64,000 nt of DNA from Planctomycetaceae bacterium (GTDB taxonomy: Bacteria > Planctomycetota > Planctomycetia > Planctomycetales > Planctomycetaceae), in assembly GCA_029259845.1 (NCBI GenBank), contig JAJDEI010000221.1, forward strand, positions 80,380-144,379. The letters run 5' to 3'. Positions 8,017 through 16,255 of the stretch are shown in pieces. Below the pieces are notes generated by a model, which saw only the letters and a program-made list of their open reading frames with translations, was not told where the DNA came from and did no database searches. How positions within the stretch are numbered: position 1 is the first letter of the stretch; the number at the start of each line of letters is the position of its first letter. Both the position numbers and the translations under genes were made by a program.

Positions 8017-9075
8017 TCATGTGGACGCAGCGTATTTGATGTCGGTTTCTGGGAATGCCTTAATCAACAGGTCGATTGCTTCAGTTGTTCGGATTCCCCA
8101 TTGGTTCGAGAAGGCGTAGGTGTTCCCGTTCGCAACGATGAGTTCATCGTCGCCACAGTAGAACCGTCTGGTTTCGAAGCTCCTGCCTTCCGACTTTGCT
8201 GCTGCCTCGGCCTTGGAAACGAAATCGGCGGCGCTGACGGTTCCCCCGACAGAACGGAACATGGAGTTCTTTTTCCACGTGACGGCAACGGCGATGTCGT
8301 CGGGGGCATGGCCCAGTTCGCACAAGTATCGCACGACAGTGAAGATCGCTCCACGTTTGGAAAGTCTCTCATGAGACTCACCGCCAACGGTCACATCGTA
8401 CTTTGTGAAATCAGGATTGAACTTCCGTGCCTGCCGTTCACGTTGCTGCTTGACTTTGATCTGAACTCGGTATTCTTCAGCTTCCGGCAACGGGATGATC
8501 TGTTGCACGTCCAGCATGAGTCGTTCGCCATCACGATACGGTTTTAGCCGAATACACCGGATGTCGATGTCACGTTCGTTGAGCCACATCACAGCCGTTG
8601 TCAGTTCCTTAGAGAAGTCGGCAGCAACCAAGACGACGCGAGTGTCTTGAGCGAATGCCTCCTCATCGGGATCGTCCCAATCGAGGAACTCCAGCAATGA
8701 CGACCTCGCCTCCAATTCGCTGTCGGTCTTTTGAAGATAGTCATCATAAACCTCGACGGCTCGGTCGAACGTCATTGCCGAAACCATGGCTGCGTATCGA
8801 ACGGCCTGCAACTCCATATGCCCGCCGTCTTCGGTTCGTTTCAATTCGATGACGACGAGATTGGCATCCGTGTCGATGCCTAACAGATCAATCCGACGCC
8901 GACTATCTTCCCATTCACCAAATTCCTCAGAGATGACAAGTGTGCCCGGTGAAATGACCTCGACTTGACTTCGCAGGAGACGCTGGAGATCGTCTCGTTC
9001 GCGTATCCCAGCGGCGCCGAAGGAAGTGGCGGGAAGCTCGGCCAATCTGTCGTCGGTGAGGTGATAAATCGCCAT
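8017..9075 (-). CDS. NucS/DUF91-like PD-(D/E)xK nuclease family protein
   Basis: This 352-residue protein has the nuclease core RRIDLLGIDTD...LVVIELKRTEDG, that is an Asp followed about 15 residues later by E-x-K, with Glu in EEFGEW before it. This matches the NucS/DUF91 group of restriction-like nucleases. The N-terminal part (about 20-150) is the catalytic domain. The rest may be a partner or DNA-binding domain (YDVTVGGESHERLSKR) that I cannot name. I chose ATG 9075 over a longer frame because MAIYHLTDDRL is a normal beginning. It lies between rpsP and the MntA/HepT pair, after a terminator, and may belong to a defence or repair module. Confidence 0.7.
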   Translation of the reverse strand: MAIYHLTDDRLAELPATSFGAAGIRERDDLQRLLRSQVEVISPGTLVISEEFGEWEDSRRRIDLLGIDTDANLVVIELKRTEDGGHMELQAVRYAAMVSAMTFDRAVEVYDDYLQKTDSELEARSSLLEFLDWDDPDEEAFAQDTRVVLVAADFSKELTTAVMWLNERDIDIRCIRLKPYRDGERLMLDVQQIIPLPEAEEYRVQIKVKQQRERQARKFNPDFTKYDVTVGGESHERLSKRGAIFTVVRYLCELGHAPDDIAVAVTWKKNSMFRSVGGTVSAADFVSKAEAAAKSEGRSFETRRFYCGDDELIVANGNTYAFSNQWGIRTTEAIDLLIKAFPETDIKYAAST

Positions 9076-9182
9076 AATGACCTTAAGGATCGGTTCTACC
9101 GGCGGGATGGCATGCTCTGTGACCTCACATGGCAAACCGCCTATTGCCGCGACGCCATGCCATCCAGAATACCTCAGGTCAA

Positions 9183-9211
9183 CGAAAAACGGCAGGCGGG
9201 ATGCCTGCCGT
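9183..9211 (-). terminator. Rho-independent terminator after rpsP
   Basis: On the minus strand this reads GGCAGGC-ATCCC-GCCTGCC followed at once by a run GTTTTTC. It lies 26-54 bp past the rpsP stop codon. It should end ffh-rpsP transcription and separate it from the nuclease gene downstream. Confidence 0.8.
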
Positions 9212-9236
9212 GCTCGTGCGGTGTATCAGTGACGGG

Positions 9237-9608
9237 TCAACCCTCGGAGGCAGTTTCCTCTGCGGGGGACTCCTCTCCTCCTTCGGCAACTGCTTCCGGT
9301 TCGGGAACTTTGGGTTCCTGGGGCTTCTGCATCGGGACGGGGGCTTTGGATTGGCCCCAGCGGTTGTTCTTGAATTTGTCGATCAGGACGGCCACTTTCT
9401 CGGAGGGCTGGGCGCCGACGGAAATCCAGTGTTCGACTCGGTCCAGCTTGAGGGTGACGCGTTGTGATTTGTCGCGGACCATGGGGTCGTAGGTGCCGAC
9501 CTCTTCGATCGCTTTGCCGTCGCGCGGCTTGCGAACGTCCATCACGCAGATGCGGTAATACGGCCGATGCCGACGGCCCAGACGTTTCATGCGGATACGG
9601 ACTGCCAT
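9237..9608 (-). CDS. rpsP: 30S ribosomal protein S16
   Basis: This 123-residue protein begins MAVRIRMKRLGRRHRPYYR and continues with VMDVRKPRDGKAIEEVGTYDP, both diagnostic for S16 of the small ribosomal subunit. After about residue 85 it carries an extra tail rich in Pro, Glu and Ala, making it longer than common S16 proteins (80-90 residues). The start is ATG 9608; the open frame further upstream is a translated repeat tract and not part of the protein. No clear Shine-Dalgarno sequence is visible; a CTCAAC-type repeat lies just upstream. It follows ffh by 86 bp. Confidence 0.95.
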   Translation of the reverse strand: MAVRIRMKRLGRRHRPYYRICVMDVRKPRDGKAIEEVGTYDPMVRDKSQRVTLKLDRVEHWISVGAQPSEKVAVLIDKFKNNRWGQSKAPVPMQKPQEPKVPEPEAVAEGGEESPAEETASEG

Positions 9609-9624
9609 GTGAGCTGAGTGTCCC

Positions 9625-9656
9625 GAGTTGAGAGTTGAGAGTTGAGAGTTGAGCGT
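9625..9656 (-). repeat. CTCAACT-type iterated tract before rpsP start
   Basis: On the minus strand it reads as consecutive CTCAACT units (CTCAACTCTCAACTC), ending 16 bp before the rpsP ATG. Related tracts occur in frame in mutS and in the PVC cytochrome gene in this window. The role is unknown. It occupies the place where a ribosome binding site would be expected nearby. Confidence 0.8.
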
Positions 9657-9694
9657 AACACGCTCTGTCACTTGCCGCCCGGCAACTTTGCCAC

Positions 9695-11188
9695 TCATTT
9701 GCGGCGTTTATTCTTTTTGCGGGCCTGTTTGGCCCGTTGTCGTTCCTGCTTGCGTTTGTCACGAACGCTGTTTTTGTCGGCCGGGCCGCGCTTACTACGC
9801 TGTTTTTCCCGACGCATCGGCCCGGCCGGGTCCATTGCTTCGGACCCGACCTTCTGGATTTCGCGCATGCGGTCCTTGACCGACATGCCGGCCATCTTCT
9901 GCATCATGCCGGACATGCCTTTGAACTGCTTGAGCAGATCATTGATGTCAGCAGGGTCGGTCCCGCTGCCTTGGGCGATCCGATTCCGGCGCGAACGGTC
10001 GATTCTCTCAGGATTCTGCCGCTCGTCAAGGGTCATGGACTGAATCATCGCCTCCACCCGGCGAACGTCCTTGTCCGGGTCCATCTCATCCCCCATCTCG
10101 TCCATCGCGCCGGCGATCTGGCCCATGCCGGGGATCATCTTCATCAGGGACTTCATCGGGCCCATCTTTTTCATCTGCTGCATGGCTTTGAGGAAGTCGT
10201 CCAGGGTGAACTTCCCCTCCATCATCTTCTGCTGCTGCAGCTCCATCTCCTCGGAATCGAGGGCCCGGGCGGCTGTTTCCATCAGCGTGGCGAGGTCCCC
10301 CTGGCCGAGGATCCGCTGGGCCATTCGCTCCGGATGGAAGCGTTCCAGCCGGTCGAGCTGTTCGCCGACGCCGATGTACTTGATGGGGACCCCGGTCACC
10401 CCCTTGACCGACAGCGCGGCCCCGCCGCGGGTGTCACCGTCGAGCTTGGTGAGGATCACCCCGTCGATTTCGAGTGCCTCATTGAACGCTTTCGCCGACT
10501 TGACCGCGTCCTGGCCGGTCATGGCGTCGCAGACGAGCAACACCTGATGGGGCATCAGTTTGTTGTCGATCTGCTCCAGTTCCCGCATCAATTCATCATC
10601 AATGTGCAGCCGACCGGCCGTATCGAGGATGAGAATGTCCCGCCCCTGCTGATTGGCTGCCTTGCGACCGTTCACACAGACCTGGAGCGGCGAGCTGCTG
10701 GCCGGATCCTCCGAGTAAACCGGGACGTCGATTTGCTGGCCAATGACCTTGAGCTGTTCGATGGCGGCCGGCCGCTGCAAGTCGGCCGCGACGAGCATCG
10801 GCTTGGCCCCTTCGTCGCGGAGCATTTTCGCCAGTTTGCCGCAGGTCGTCGTTTTGCCCGACCCCTGCAACCCGCACATCATCAGCACGGTGACTTCGCC
10901 GCGGCGGAGCGTGATTTCGTGGTCCACCGGTCCCATGAGCTGCACGAGCTCCTGGTACACGATGCCGACGATCTGCTCCTCCGGCTTGAGCGACTTGAGC
11001 ACCTTGTCGCCCGTCGCCTGCTCGGTGATGCGGTCGGTGAATTCCGTGGCGATGTCGTAATTGACGTCCGCTTCCAGCAGCGCCTGCCGCACCTTCGACA
11101 TCCCCTCGCGGATGTTTCCCTCCGTCAGCCGCCCGCCCCGCAAGCCGCCCAGCGCGTCGCCCAGACTGTTCGTGATGCCTTCAAACAT
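9695..11188 (-). CDS. ffh: Signal recognition particle protein Ffh
   Basis: This 497-residue GTPase binds 4.5S RNA and brings signal sequences of nascent inner-membrane proteins to FtsY. The N domain begins [18 protein letters not shown]. The G domain has the P-loop [21 protein letters not shown], and [14 protein letters not shown]. The methionine-rich M domain follows ([28 protein letters not shown]), then a basic tail rich in Lys and Arg (after about residue 460). ATG 11188 is the standard start; the earlier in-frame ATG is rejected. It is the first gene of the minus-strand ffh-rpsP pair and faces away from the DUF4058-like gene. Confidence 0.97.
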   Translation of the reverse strand: MFEGITNSLGDALGGLRGGRLTEGNIREGMSKVRQALLEADVNYDIATEFTDRITEQATGDKVLKSLKPEEQIVGIVYQELVQLMGPVDHEITLRRGEVTVLMMCGLQGSGKTTTCGKLAKMLRDEGAKPMLVAADLQRPAAIEQLKVIGQQIDVPVYSEDPASSSPLQVCVNGRKAANQQGRDILILDTAGRLHIDDELMRELEQIDNKLMPHQVLLVCDAMTGQDAVKSAKAFNEALEIDGVILTKLDGDTRGGAALSVKGVTGVPIKYIGVGEQLDRLERFHPERMAQRILGQGDLATLMETAARALDSEEMELQQQKMMEGKFTLDDFLKAMQQMKKMGPMKSLMKMIPGMGQIAGAMDEMGDEMDPDKDVRRVEAMIQSMTLDERQNPERIDRSRRNRIAQGSGTDPADINDLLKQFKGMSGMMQKMAGMSVKDRMREIQKVGSEAMDPAGPMRREKQRSKRGPADKNSVRDKRKQERQRAKQARKKNKRRK

Positions 11189-11351
11189 GGAGAATCTCGC
11201 GAAGAATCGACACTGAGTGGGAAAATGGAGGTCGGGAGGAAAGCTGATTGTAAGGACGGCCGACGACACCAGCAACGGGAGGAAGGCCCTGCCAACGCTC
11301 GGACAGTTGGGTATGATAGAGTTGTCGCAGTGGGTCGCCGGAGGTTCGCAA

Positions 11352-12131
11352 ATGCCTGTACACGATTGGACACGAGTTGAAGCGGGAATCTTCCATCATT
11401 TCCACAATGCGTGGATTACGTTTCTCTCGGACACATTGAACAGCGGCCCCCTGCCGCCGAACTACTATGCCCTTGGCGAACAGCGATCGGGTGATTTCGG
11501 TCCGGACGTGCTGACGTTGGAAGTTGAGACCGATCGAAACGGCGACGTTTGGAAGCCGGACGACAACGTGGGAGGCGATGAAGGCGGAACCCTGACGCTG
11601 ACGGAATCGCGGCCGAAAACGCGATTCGAGATGGAGTGCGAGCGTGATGCGGCCTTCTATATCGCGAAACGGCGGACCCTCACCGTCCGCCATGTCAGCA
11701 ATGACCGTGTTGTCGCGATGATTGAAATCGTTTCCTCGGGGAACAAGCGGAACGAACTGGCGTTGGTGGCCTTCATCGAAAAGGCCATGACCGCCCTCCG
11801 CGAAGGCGTGCATCTTCTCGTGGTCGACCTTTTCCCGCCCCGCGCATCGAATCCCAACGGGATGCACGGAGTGATTTGGGACTACCTGGAGGGAGACGAA
11901 GGCGAGCACTACGTGCAGCCGCCGGGAGAACCGATCACGCTCGCCTCCTACATTGCAGCCAATCCGGTGGTCTCATTCGTCGAACCTGTCGCGATCGGGC
12001 GTGTCCTGCCGGACATGCCCCTGTTTCTGACGAAGGAGCGATACATTAACGTTCCGCTTGAGCAAACCTACCTCGCCGCCTATCGTGGCTTGCCGAGACG
12101 ATTCAAGCAGATTCTGGAGGCCGATGCCTGA
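11352..12131 (+). CDS. DUF4058-family-like protein
   Basis: This 259-residue soluble protein begins [19 protein letters not shown]. It contains [29 protein letters not shown] and [23 protein letters not shown], a pattern (VAxIEIxSPxNK, then LLxxxVHLVEIDL) seen in DUF4058 proteins and loosely in PD-(D/E)xK nucleases of the Uma2 type. The function is unknown. It stands alone, divergent from ffh, and 102 bp before leuC. The ATG at 11352 lacks an obvious ribosome site but gives the expected N-terminus. Confidence 0.65.
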   Translation: MPVHDWTRVEAGIFHHFHNAWITFLSDTLNSGPLPPNYYALGEQRSGDFGPDVLTLEVETDRNGDVWKPDDNVGGDEGGTLTLTESRPKTRFEMECERDAAFYIAKRRTLTVRHVSNDRVVAMIEIVSSGNKRNELALVAFIEKAMTALREGVHLLVVDLFPPRASNPNGMHGVIWDYLEGDEGEHYVQPPGEPITLASYIAANPVVSFVEPVAIGRVLPDMPLFLTKERYINVPLEQTYLAAYRGLPRRFKQILEADA

Positions 12132-12233
12132 TTCCTCTCGCGTCTGTTGGCCGCACCGAGATTGGCCGCGGCAAAACAGTGACGGCTTTCCGGCTTCCTC
12201 CGTCGACAACTCCCAACGAACCATTCCACAACC

Positions 12234-13646
12234 ATGCCCAACCTCTTCAATACCGTCTGGGACCGGCACACCGTCGGCACGCTCGCCTCCGGGCAAACAC
12301 AACTGTTCATCGGGCTGCATCTGATTCACGAGGTCACTAGTCCGCAGGCATTCGAGATGCTCCGGGCCCGCGACCTTGAGGTGATGTACCCACAGCGGAC
12401 GTTCGCCACCGTCGACCACATCATCCCGACCGACAATCAGGCGCGGCCATTCGCTGACGGCCTCGCCGAGCAGATGATGTCGGCCATCGAGAAAAACTGC
12501 GACGAGTTCGGCATCACGCTGTTCGGTCTCGATGACGAGCGGCAGGGCATCGTCCACACCGTCGGGCCGGAGCAGGGACTGACGCAGCCCGGCTTGACCG
12601 TCGCCTGCGGGGATTCGCACACCTCGACGCATGGCGCGTTCGGGGCGATCGCCTTCGGTATCGGCACCTCGCAGGTCGCCCATGTGCTGGCGACCCAAAC
12701 GCTTGCCATGAACAAGCCGCAGGTGCGGCGGGTTGAAGTCAACGGCGACTTGGCGGCGGGAGTCTTCGCCAAAGACGTGATCCTGTACATCATCCGTCAG
12801 CTCGGCGTGAAAGGGGGCATCGGCTTCGCCTACGAGTTCGCCGGTGAGGTCTTCGACCGGATGTCGATGGAAGAACGGATGACCGTTTGCAACATGAGCA
12901 TCGAAGGGGGCGCTCGCTGCGGATACGTGAACCCCGACGAGACGACAATCGAATACCTCCGCGGCCGTCCGTTCGTTCCCCCAGGGGATGACTTCGAGAC
13001 GGCGGCTGCAGGGTGGAGGTCGCTCGCTTCCGGACCGGACGCCACCTACGACGACGAGGTCTGTTTCTTGGCAGGCGCGATCGAGCCGACCGTCACGTGG
13101 GGAATCAACCCGGCGCAGTCGGTCGGCATCAGTGAGCCGATCCCTCCGGTCAGCGAGTTCCCCGCCGAAGAGCAGACCGGCGTCCAGGAGGCGCTGGAAT
13201 ACATGAGTCTGGAAGCCGGCAAGCGGATTTGGGGCCAGAAGATCGACGTCGCCTTCATCGGCTCTTGCACGAACGGTCGCATCAGCGACCTGCGCGAAGC
13301 CGCCAAGATCGCGGAGGGCAACCATGTGGCGAGCGGCGTCAAAGCGATCGTCGTCCCCGGCTCGCAGCAGATCCTCCGACAGGCCGAGTCCGAGGGGCTG
13401 CACGAGGTCTTTCAGGCAGCCGGCTTCGAGTGGCGGGCCGCCGGCTGCTCGATGTGTCTCGCCATGAATCCCGACAAACTGCAAGGCCGCGAGGTGTGCG
13501 CCTCCTCCTCGAACCGCAACTTCAAAGGCCGCCAGGGCAGCCCCACCGGCCGCACCCTGCTGATGTCCCCCGCCATGGTCGCCGCCGCCGCCATCGCGGG
13601 CGCAGTGACCGATGTGCGGGAGATGTTGTCACCGGTGAGTGTCTGA
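12234..13646 (+). CDS. leuC: 3-isopropylmalate dehydratase large subunit
   Basis: This 470-residue aconitase-family enzyme isomerises 2-isopropylmalate to 3-isopropylmalate in leucine synthesis, acting with LeuD. Diagnostic segments are [30 protein letters not shown], and the [4Fe-4S] cysteines in [14 protein letters not shown] and [12 protein letters not shown]; length is normal. It is followed 28 bp later by a Uma2 nuclease gene, which separates it from leuD. Confidence 0.97.
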   Translation: MPNLFNTVWDRHTVGTLASGQTQLFIGLHLIHEVTSPQAFEMLRARDLEVMYPQRTFATVDHIIPTDNQARPFADGLAEQMMSAIEKNCDEFGITLFGLDDERQGIVHTVGPEQGLTQPGLTVACGDSHTSTHGAFGAIAFGIGTSQVAHVLATQTLAMNKPQVRRVEVNGDLAAGVFAKDVILYIIRQLGVKGGIGFAYEFAGEVFDRMSMEERMTVCNMSIEGGARCGYVNPDETTIEYLRGRPFVPPGDDFETAAAGWRSLASGPDATYDDEVCFLAGAIEPTVTWGINPAQSVGISEPIPPVSEFPAEEQTGVQEALEYMSLEAGKRIWGQKIDVAFIGSCTNGRISDLREAAKIAEGNHVASGVKAIVVPGSQQILRQAESEGLHEVFQAAGFEWRAAGCSMCLAMNPDKLQGREVCASSSNRNFKGRQGSPTGRTLLMSPAMVAAAAIAGAVTDVREMLSPVSV

Positions 13647-13674
13647 AAGCCCGTTCCCCAAGGGAGGTATCGCC

Positions 13675-14235
13675 ATGTCCGTCGGACAAGCTGTTGTGAC
13701 AGCGGAAGAATTCAAGCAGATCGCCGTCGAAACCGACGGTCTCGTGGAGCTCGTGCGTGGGGAGGTGATCGAGATGTCGCGACCCGGGGCAAAGCACGGA
13801 TATGTGTGCCTGAACGTTGGAAGCGAACTACGGGGCTGGGCGCGGGCAGGCGGACATGGGCGCGCAGTCTCCAACGACGCCGGCATTCAAACAGAGCGCG
13901 ATCCGGACACGATCCGTGGCCCGGACGTCTACTTTATTCGTGAAGAACGTCTTCATGGTGGCACACTGCCCGATGGCTGGCTTGAAGTCCCGCCAGACTT
14001 GTGCGTCGAGGTGCTCTCGCCCAACGACCGGTGGCCGGATGTGATCGAGAAGATCAGCGAGTATTTTCGCCTCGGAGTCCCCGAGGTGTGGGTGCTCGAT
14101 CCGGCGACGCACGAAGTGCGGGCCCACCTCAATGCTGAAGGCCTCCCTGTCGTGCTTCGCGATGGCGACACGTTGACGAGCGACCGGTTGCCTGGATTCG
14201 AGTGTGCTGTATCCGAGTTATTCGAAGGTTGCTGA
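13675..14235 (+). CDS. Uma2 family (DUF820) PD-(D/E)xK endonuclease-like protein
   Basis: This 186-residue protein shows the Uma2 layout: N-terminal MTAEEF-type helix (VTAEEFKQIAV), LVRGEVIEM, PDVYFI (motif Asp), then PDLCVEVLSPNDRWPDVIEKISEYFRLGVPEVWVLDP (E-V-x-S...K). These are the nuclease-fold signature residues, and they look intact. The family's in vivo role is unclear. GGGAGG about 8 bases before ATG 13675 supports this start. It sits between leuC and leuD in the same direction. Confidence 0.85.
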   Translation: MSVGQAVVTAEEFKQIAVETDGLVELVRGEVIEMSRPGAKHGYVCLNVGSELRGWARAGGHGRAVSNDAGIQTERDPDTIRGPDVYFIREERLHGGTLPDGWLEVPPDLCVEVLSPNDRWPDVIEKISEYFRLGVPEVWVLDPATHEVRAHLNAEGLPVVLRDGDTLTSDRLPGFECAVSELFEGC

Positions 14236-14267
14236 TTCCCAGACGTTGTTGATTCCCAGGCAGTGAA
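14236..14267 (+). repeat. Tandem near-duplication before leuD
   Basis: TGATTCCCAG occurs twice, about 17 bp apart, in the 39-bp gap between the Uma2 stop codon and leuD. It looks like a small local duplication. No function is evident. Confidence 0.55.
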
Positions 14268-14274
14268 TTCAAAC

Positions 14275-14865
14275 ATGACACAAATCACACAGATCACCGG
14301 CACGGGCATTCCGTTGTTGTTGGATGACATCGACACCGACCGGATCATTCCCGCGAGGTATCTCCGCTGCGTCTCGTTTGACGGGATCGGGGAGCACGCG
14401 TTTCGTGATGATCGGGAGCAGCACGAGGCGCATCCGTTTGATCATCCGCAGCATCAGGAGGCGTCGATTCTCGTCGTCGGGCGGAACTTTGGATGCGGGT
14501 CGAGTCGGGAACATGCGCCACAGTCGTTGTTGCGGTGGGGGGTGAGGGCGATCGTGGGCGAGTCGTTTGCGGAGATTTTCTTTGGGAACTGTACGGCGAT
14601 CGGACTGCCCTGTGTGACGGCGGAGCGGTCGGCGCTGGATGCGCTGGCGAACATGATCGCCGCCGATCCGCCGTTGGAGATCAACGTTGACCTGCAGGCG
14701 GACGAAGTGCGATATGCGGACACGGTTGTGCCGGTCGAAATGGCGGCCAGTGCCCGCGATGCATTGGTCAGCGGACAATGGGATTTTCTCAGCCAGTTAC
14801 TGGACAATGCGGACGCAATCCACGAAACAGCCGCGCGGCTGCCCAACCTGAGCAGCACAGTGTGA
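14275..14865 (+). CDS. leuD: 3-isopropylmalate dehydratase small subunit
   Basis: This 196-residue small subunit works with LeuC to form the active isomerase. Segments [41 protein letters not shown] and FAEIFFGNC are diagnostic. The start is ATG 14275; an in-frame GTG at 14263 would add four residues. A 17-bp near-duplicate (TGATTCCCAG twice) lies just before the gene. It is the third gene of the leuC-Uma2-leuD run. Confidence 0.96.
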   Translation: MTQITQITGTGIPLLLDDIDTDRIIPARYLRCVSFDGIGEHAFRDDREQHEAHPFDHPQHQEASILVVGRNFGCGSSREHAPQSLLRWGVRAIVGESFAEIFFGNCTAIGLPCVTAERSALDALANMIAADPPLEINVDLQADEVRYADTVVPVEMAASARDALVSGQWDFLSQLLDNADAIHETAARLPNLSSTV

Positions 14866-14913
14866 GGCCGATGCAGCACGGTCATCGCCGCCGAATCCCA
14901 GTGGGAGAAAGTG

Positions 14914-15411
14914 ATGGACTACTGCCGAAGCTGTGGCTCTGAGGTTGCTGACGGGACTCGCCAATGCCCCCGCTGCGGCGCGGTGGTTGACGAATTCGCA
15001 CCGGTGACGGAAGTGGCTGCCGACGACCAACTGCACCGCGAAATCCGGGCCCTGGCCTCTCGCGAGGGCGTCATTGCCGCCATTAAGCGGTATCGCGAGG
15101 CGACCGGTTGCGACTTGACGACCGCAAAGGGTGCCGTCGATCGGCTCGTTGCCGGCGGCGCGCCTGTTGCTGAGGTGCCTGCGGCCTCCAGTATCGAGTC
15201 GGCGGTCTTGGAAATCGCGGAGCGCGAAGGCAAGATCCCCGCCATCAAGCGATACCGGACGGAGACGAATTGTGGTCTCAAAGAGGCCAAAGAGGCTGTC
15301 GAGACGCTGCTGCGAGAGCACGGCGTGCAGCCCCGGTCCGGGAGCGGCTGTGCAGGCGTGCTGCTACTCCTGCTGTTGCTGATCGGTCTTGGGCTGCAGC
15401 TGCCGTTCTGA
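14914..15411 (+). CDS. Zinc-ribbon protein with two L7/L12-like repeats and a C-terminal membrane helix
   Basis: This 165-residue protein has an N-terminal zinc ribbon (CRSCGSEVADGTRQCPRCG, residues 4-22). Two repeats follow: EGVIAAIKRYREATGCDLTTAK near 50 and EGKIPAIKRYRTETNCGLKEAK near 100, each like the C-terminal domain of ribosomal protein L7/L12 (KxVRExTGLGLKEAK). A run of leucines near 148-160 forms a membrane helix. Such proteins are recorded in databases as zinc-ribbon/L7/L12-like proteins; a function is not established. Its 3' end overlaps the convergent gene by 48 bp. Start ATG 14914 (a GTG lies directly before it). Confidence 0.65.
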   Translation: MDYCRSCGSEVADGTRQCPRCGAVVDEFAPVTEVAADDQLHREIRALASREGVIAAIKRYREATGCDLTTAKGAVDRLVAGGAPVAEVPAASSIESAVLEIAEREGKIPAIKRYRTETNCGLKEAKEAVETLLREHGVQPRSGSGCAGVLLLLLLLIGLGLQLPF

Positions 15412-16161
15412 CTCAACGTCCTGTTCTGTCTCTGCGGCGAGCTTGTCCAACAGTCCCATCACAGCTTTGCGGTAGACCGATTCCAACAGGGGAAACCGCT
15501 TGATCAACTGAAACGTCTTGTACAGTTGGGGTCCGTCCGCCTCGTCGAGCGGGGTCTCGATTGAGTTCCCCCGGGCGTCGACGAGAACGGCGACGTATGT
15601 CACGCCGTCGTCGGTGGAGACCTGTTTGACGTCGGAGATTTGTGCGGTGCCGACGTCGAACTCCGTGCCGTCACGGTTCGCATCTCCTGCCGGGGCTGCG
15701 CGTTCGTCTGCCCCCAACCAACCGGAGAGCGTCCCGGTGAGCTCCTGGACCGACTGTTCGTTGGAGACCCGTTCGAGACGCCGCGCGAGTGATTCCAGGT
15801 CGTCGAGCTGTTGCTCCGGGGCGGCATCCTCAGCTTGGCGGCGTGCCTGTTCAAAGCGCTTGCGGGCGAACTCAGCCAAGCCGGGAGAGTCGGCCGGCAG
15901 GCGGGGCTCTCCGTTTGCGAGGTCGGGCACTTGTGGAGCGCTGCTCGGGGCAGCCGGGTCGGCTCCGACGGCCTCCCATGCGGCTGTGTCCTCTAGCAAG
16001 GCATCAGCCTGATAGGCAACGATTGTCTGCACGACCGGTTTGGTCGCCGCTCTCTGCACCCAGGCCGGCGTCCCCCACCAGACGACGCACACCATCAATC
16101 CGGTATGCAGCGTCGCGGAGAACGCACAGCTACGGACAGCATGTTTGCTGGACCGTTTCAT
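15364..16161 (-). CDS. Membrane-anchored protein with TonB-like N-terminus, function unknown
   Basis: This 265-residue protein has one membrane helix near residues 13-30 (AFSATLHTGLMVCVVWWG). It contains S-x3-H, the spacing of Ser16/His20 in the TonB helix, which contacts ExbB/ExbD (family knowledge). A Pro/Ala-rich linker and a helical segment (FARKRFEQARRQAEDAAPEQ) follow. The C-terminal region (VTYVAVLVDARGNSIETPL) could be a TonB-type fold, but I see no convincing YP motif. No exbB/exbD genes are nearby. It overlaps the end of the convergent zinc-ribbon gene. Confidence 0.6.
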   Translation of the reverse strand: MKRSSKHAVRSCAFSATLHTGLMVCVVWWGTPAWVQRAATKPVVQTIVAYQADALLEDTAAWEAVGADPAAPSSAPQVPDLANGEPRLPADSPGLAEFARKRFEQARRQAEDAAPEQQLDDLESLARRLERVSNEQSVQELTGTLSGWLGADERAAPAGDANRDGTEFDVGTAQISDVKQVSTDDGVTYVAVLVDARGNSIETPLDEADGPQLYKTFQLIKRFPLLESVYRKAVMGLLDKLAAETEQDVESERQLQPKTDQQQQE

Positions 16162-16215
16162 GAAATTGCTTCACACCCCGTCAGCTGACGCACCCAGAGG
16201 ATTGTACGTCGGATG

Positions 16216-16252
16216 GCCCCTGTCGCGCAGACGGGATTTCGCTGCGACAGGG
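16216..16252 (-). repeat. Stem-loop after ROK gene
   Basis: CCCTGTCGCGCAG and CTGCGACAGGG can pair, just after the ROK kinase stop codon (minus strand). There is no clear T-run, so it could be a weak terminator or a short repeat. Confidence 0.45.
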
Positions 16253-16255
16253 CAT

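Noticed and set aside
9737..11380. 547-residue plus-strand frame opposite ffh
   Set aside because: It has a His/Leu/Glu-rich composition typical of the antisense of a conserved gene; ffh itself is unambiguous.
11973..13484. 503-residue minus-strand frame opposite leuC
   Set aside because: leuC has all family motifs; the antisense protein matches nothing and has an Asp/Arg/His-rich shadow composition.
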